DNA of 64,000 nt, taken from WRGA01 sp031553395 (GTDB lineage Bacteria; Bacteroidota; Bacteroidia; Bacteroidales; WRGA01). Position numbers and translations under genes: made by a program. Of the stretch, positions 63,460-64,000 are shown piece by piece. The stretch covers positions 1 through 64,000 of the forward strand of contig JAVBLR010000004.1 in NCBI GenBank assembly GCA_031553395.1, read 5' to 3'. Within the stretch, counting starts at the first letter, position 1. Each line of letters begins with the position of its first letter. The notes under the pieces are model-generated. The model was not told where the DNA came from. It did not search any database and saw only the letters and a program-made list of their open reading frames with translations.

Positions 63460-64000
63460 GTGAAAAATATTTTATTATTCATATTAATATTATTACCTTT
63501 AGCTTCGTGCGAGAAGATTATTGATGTAAATTTAAATTCAGCCGATCCGAAGTATGTAATCGAAGGGATTATTACTGATTTAGATGCGCCTGTTTTTGTG
63601 AAAATCACGCAGACAAAGGATTTCGATGAAGATAATGATTTCCCGGGAATTGAAGATGCCTCTGTAACAATTTCGGATGATAATGGGAACGTTGTTACAT
63701 TAACATATGTAGATAAAGGAGTTTATCAATCGACTGAATTAAAAGGGATTCCGGGAACAACCTATTCATTGTTGGTTGATATAAACGGACAACAATTTTC
63801 GGCAGTATCTACCATGCCACAGCCTGTTCCGATAGATACGATTTATATGAATTACAGGAAGGCTCCGTTTGGAGGAGATACGATTTATTCTATAATAATT
63901 GAGTATCAGGATCCGGTAGGTATCGAAAATTATTTCCGTTATATTATGTATCTGAATGAAAAAAAGCGCAAAAGGATTTATACTGATTCAGATGAATATA
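63460..64000 (+). CDS. DUF4249 lipoprotein, partial (cut by window end)
   Basis: The GTG at 63460 starts a frame that stays open to the window end (180 codons seen). It encodes a lipoprotein signal (MKNILLFILILLPLASC, lipidated Cys17) followed by EKIIDVNLNSADPKYVIEGI, ITDLDAPVFVKITQTKDFDE, DASVTISDDNGNVVTLTYVD, GVYQSTELKGIPGTTYSLLV. This is the N-terminal Ig-like part of DUF4249 proteins, which accompany TonB receptors such as the one directly upstream (37 bp). The partner role, by analogy with SusD, is inference. The C-terminal part lies beyond the window. Confidence 0.85.
   Translation, partial: MKNILLFILILLPLASCEKIIDVNLNSADPKYVIEGIITDLDAPVFVKITQTKDFDEDNDFPGIEDASVTISDDNGNVVTLTYVDKGVYQSTELKGIPGTTYSLLVDINGQQFSAVSTMPQPVPIDTIYMNYRKAPFGGDTIYSIIIEYQDPVGIENYFRYIMYLNEKKRKRIYTDSDEY

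Overview
The window looks like a chromosomal segment of a low-GC Bacteroidales bacterium (Bacteroidota). The evidence is a SusC/SusD-type polysaccharide utilization locus (PUL), a hybrid two-component regulator, lipoprotein signals ending in Cys, C-terminal tails of the type IX secretion (T9SS) kind, Bacteroidota-type promoters (TTG, about 20 bp, TAnnTTTG), and weak or absent Shine-Dalgarno sequences. The T9SS-type tails argue for a Bacteroidales lineage other than classical gut Bacteroides, but the genus cannot be fixed from the sequence alone.

Layout. 1-1412 is an IS4-type insertion sequence that has cut a hybrid two-component system (HTCS) gene, of which only the N-terminus remains (1413-1626, minus). 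Beside it is a GH106-like alpha-L-rhamnosidase (1657-4932). 5047-13174 is a minus-strand housekeeping block: a small membrane protein, a family 2 glycosyltransferase, lysA, lysC, dnaA and citrate synthase. 14037-39664 is one long plus-strand PUL: susC, susD, a DUF5017-like lipoprotein, a secreted beta-sandwich protein, an HTCS regulator, a GH88 unsaturated glucuronyl hydrolase, a heparinase II/III-like lyase, two paralogous beta-helix proteins, a carbohydrate-binding-like protein, a GH3 and a GH2. It closes with a strong terminator at 39745. 39940-50205 holds a DKNYY-repeat protein, a DUF4421 protein, a ProXp-like tRNA-editing protein, an ECF sigma factor with a membrane partner, lpxB, lpxI and a large repeat-rich secreted protein. 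50506-64000 holds dnaG, a flavin-binding-type protein, a DUF349 protein, a DUF559 nuclease-like gene between palindromic repeats, a secreted InlB-repeat protein, rpsA, and a TonB-dependent receptor followed by a DUF4249 lipoprotein cut by the window end.

How the PUL should work (inference). SusC/SusD and the surface lipoprotein bind and import an oligosaccharide. A lyase (heparinase II/III-like and/or the beta-helix proteins) cuts a uronic-acid polymer. GH88 removes the 4,5-unsaturated uronate left at the new ends, and GH3 and GH2 trim the neutral beta-linked sugars. The HTCS senses a breakdown product.

The least explained content is between the genes. Many gaps hold hairpins or single arms built from degenerate 7-nt tandem words (for example TTTTGCC, ATTAGCC, TTTCGCC or CTCTTAA), some abutting start codons (dnaG, lysA) and some between convergent genes. 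A second family of 160-190 bp palindromic MITE-like elements occurs three times, and two copies bracket the DUF559 gene. Two further large palindromes lie upstream of susC and downstream of rpsA. No tRNA, rRNA, CRISPR array or riboswitch was recognised.
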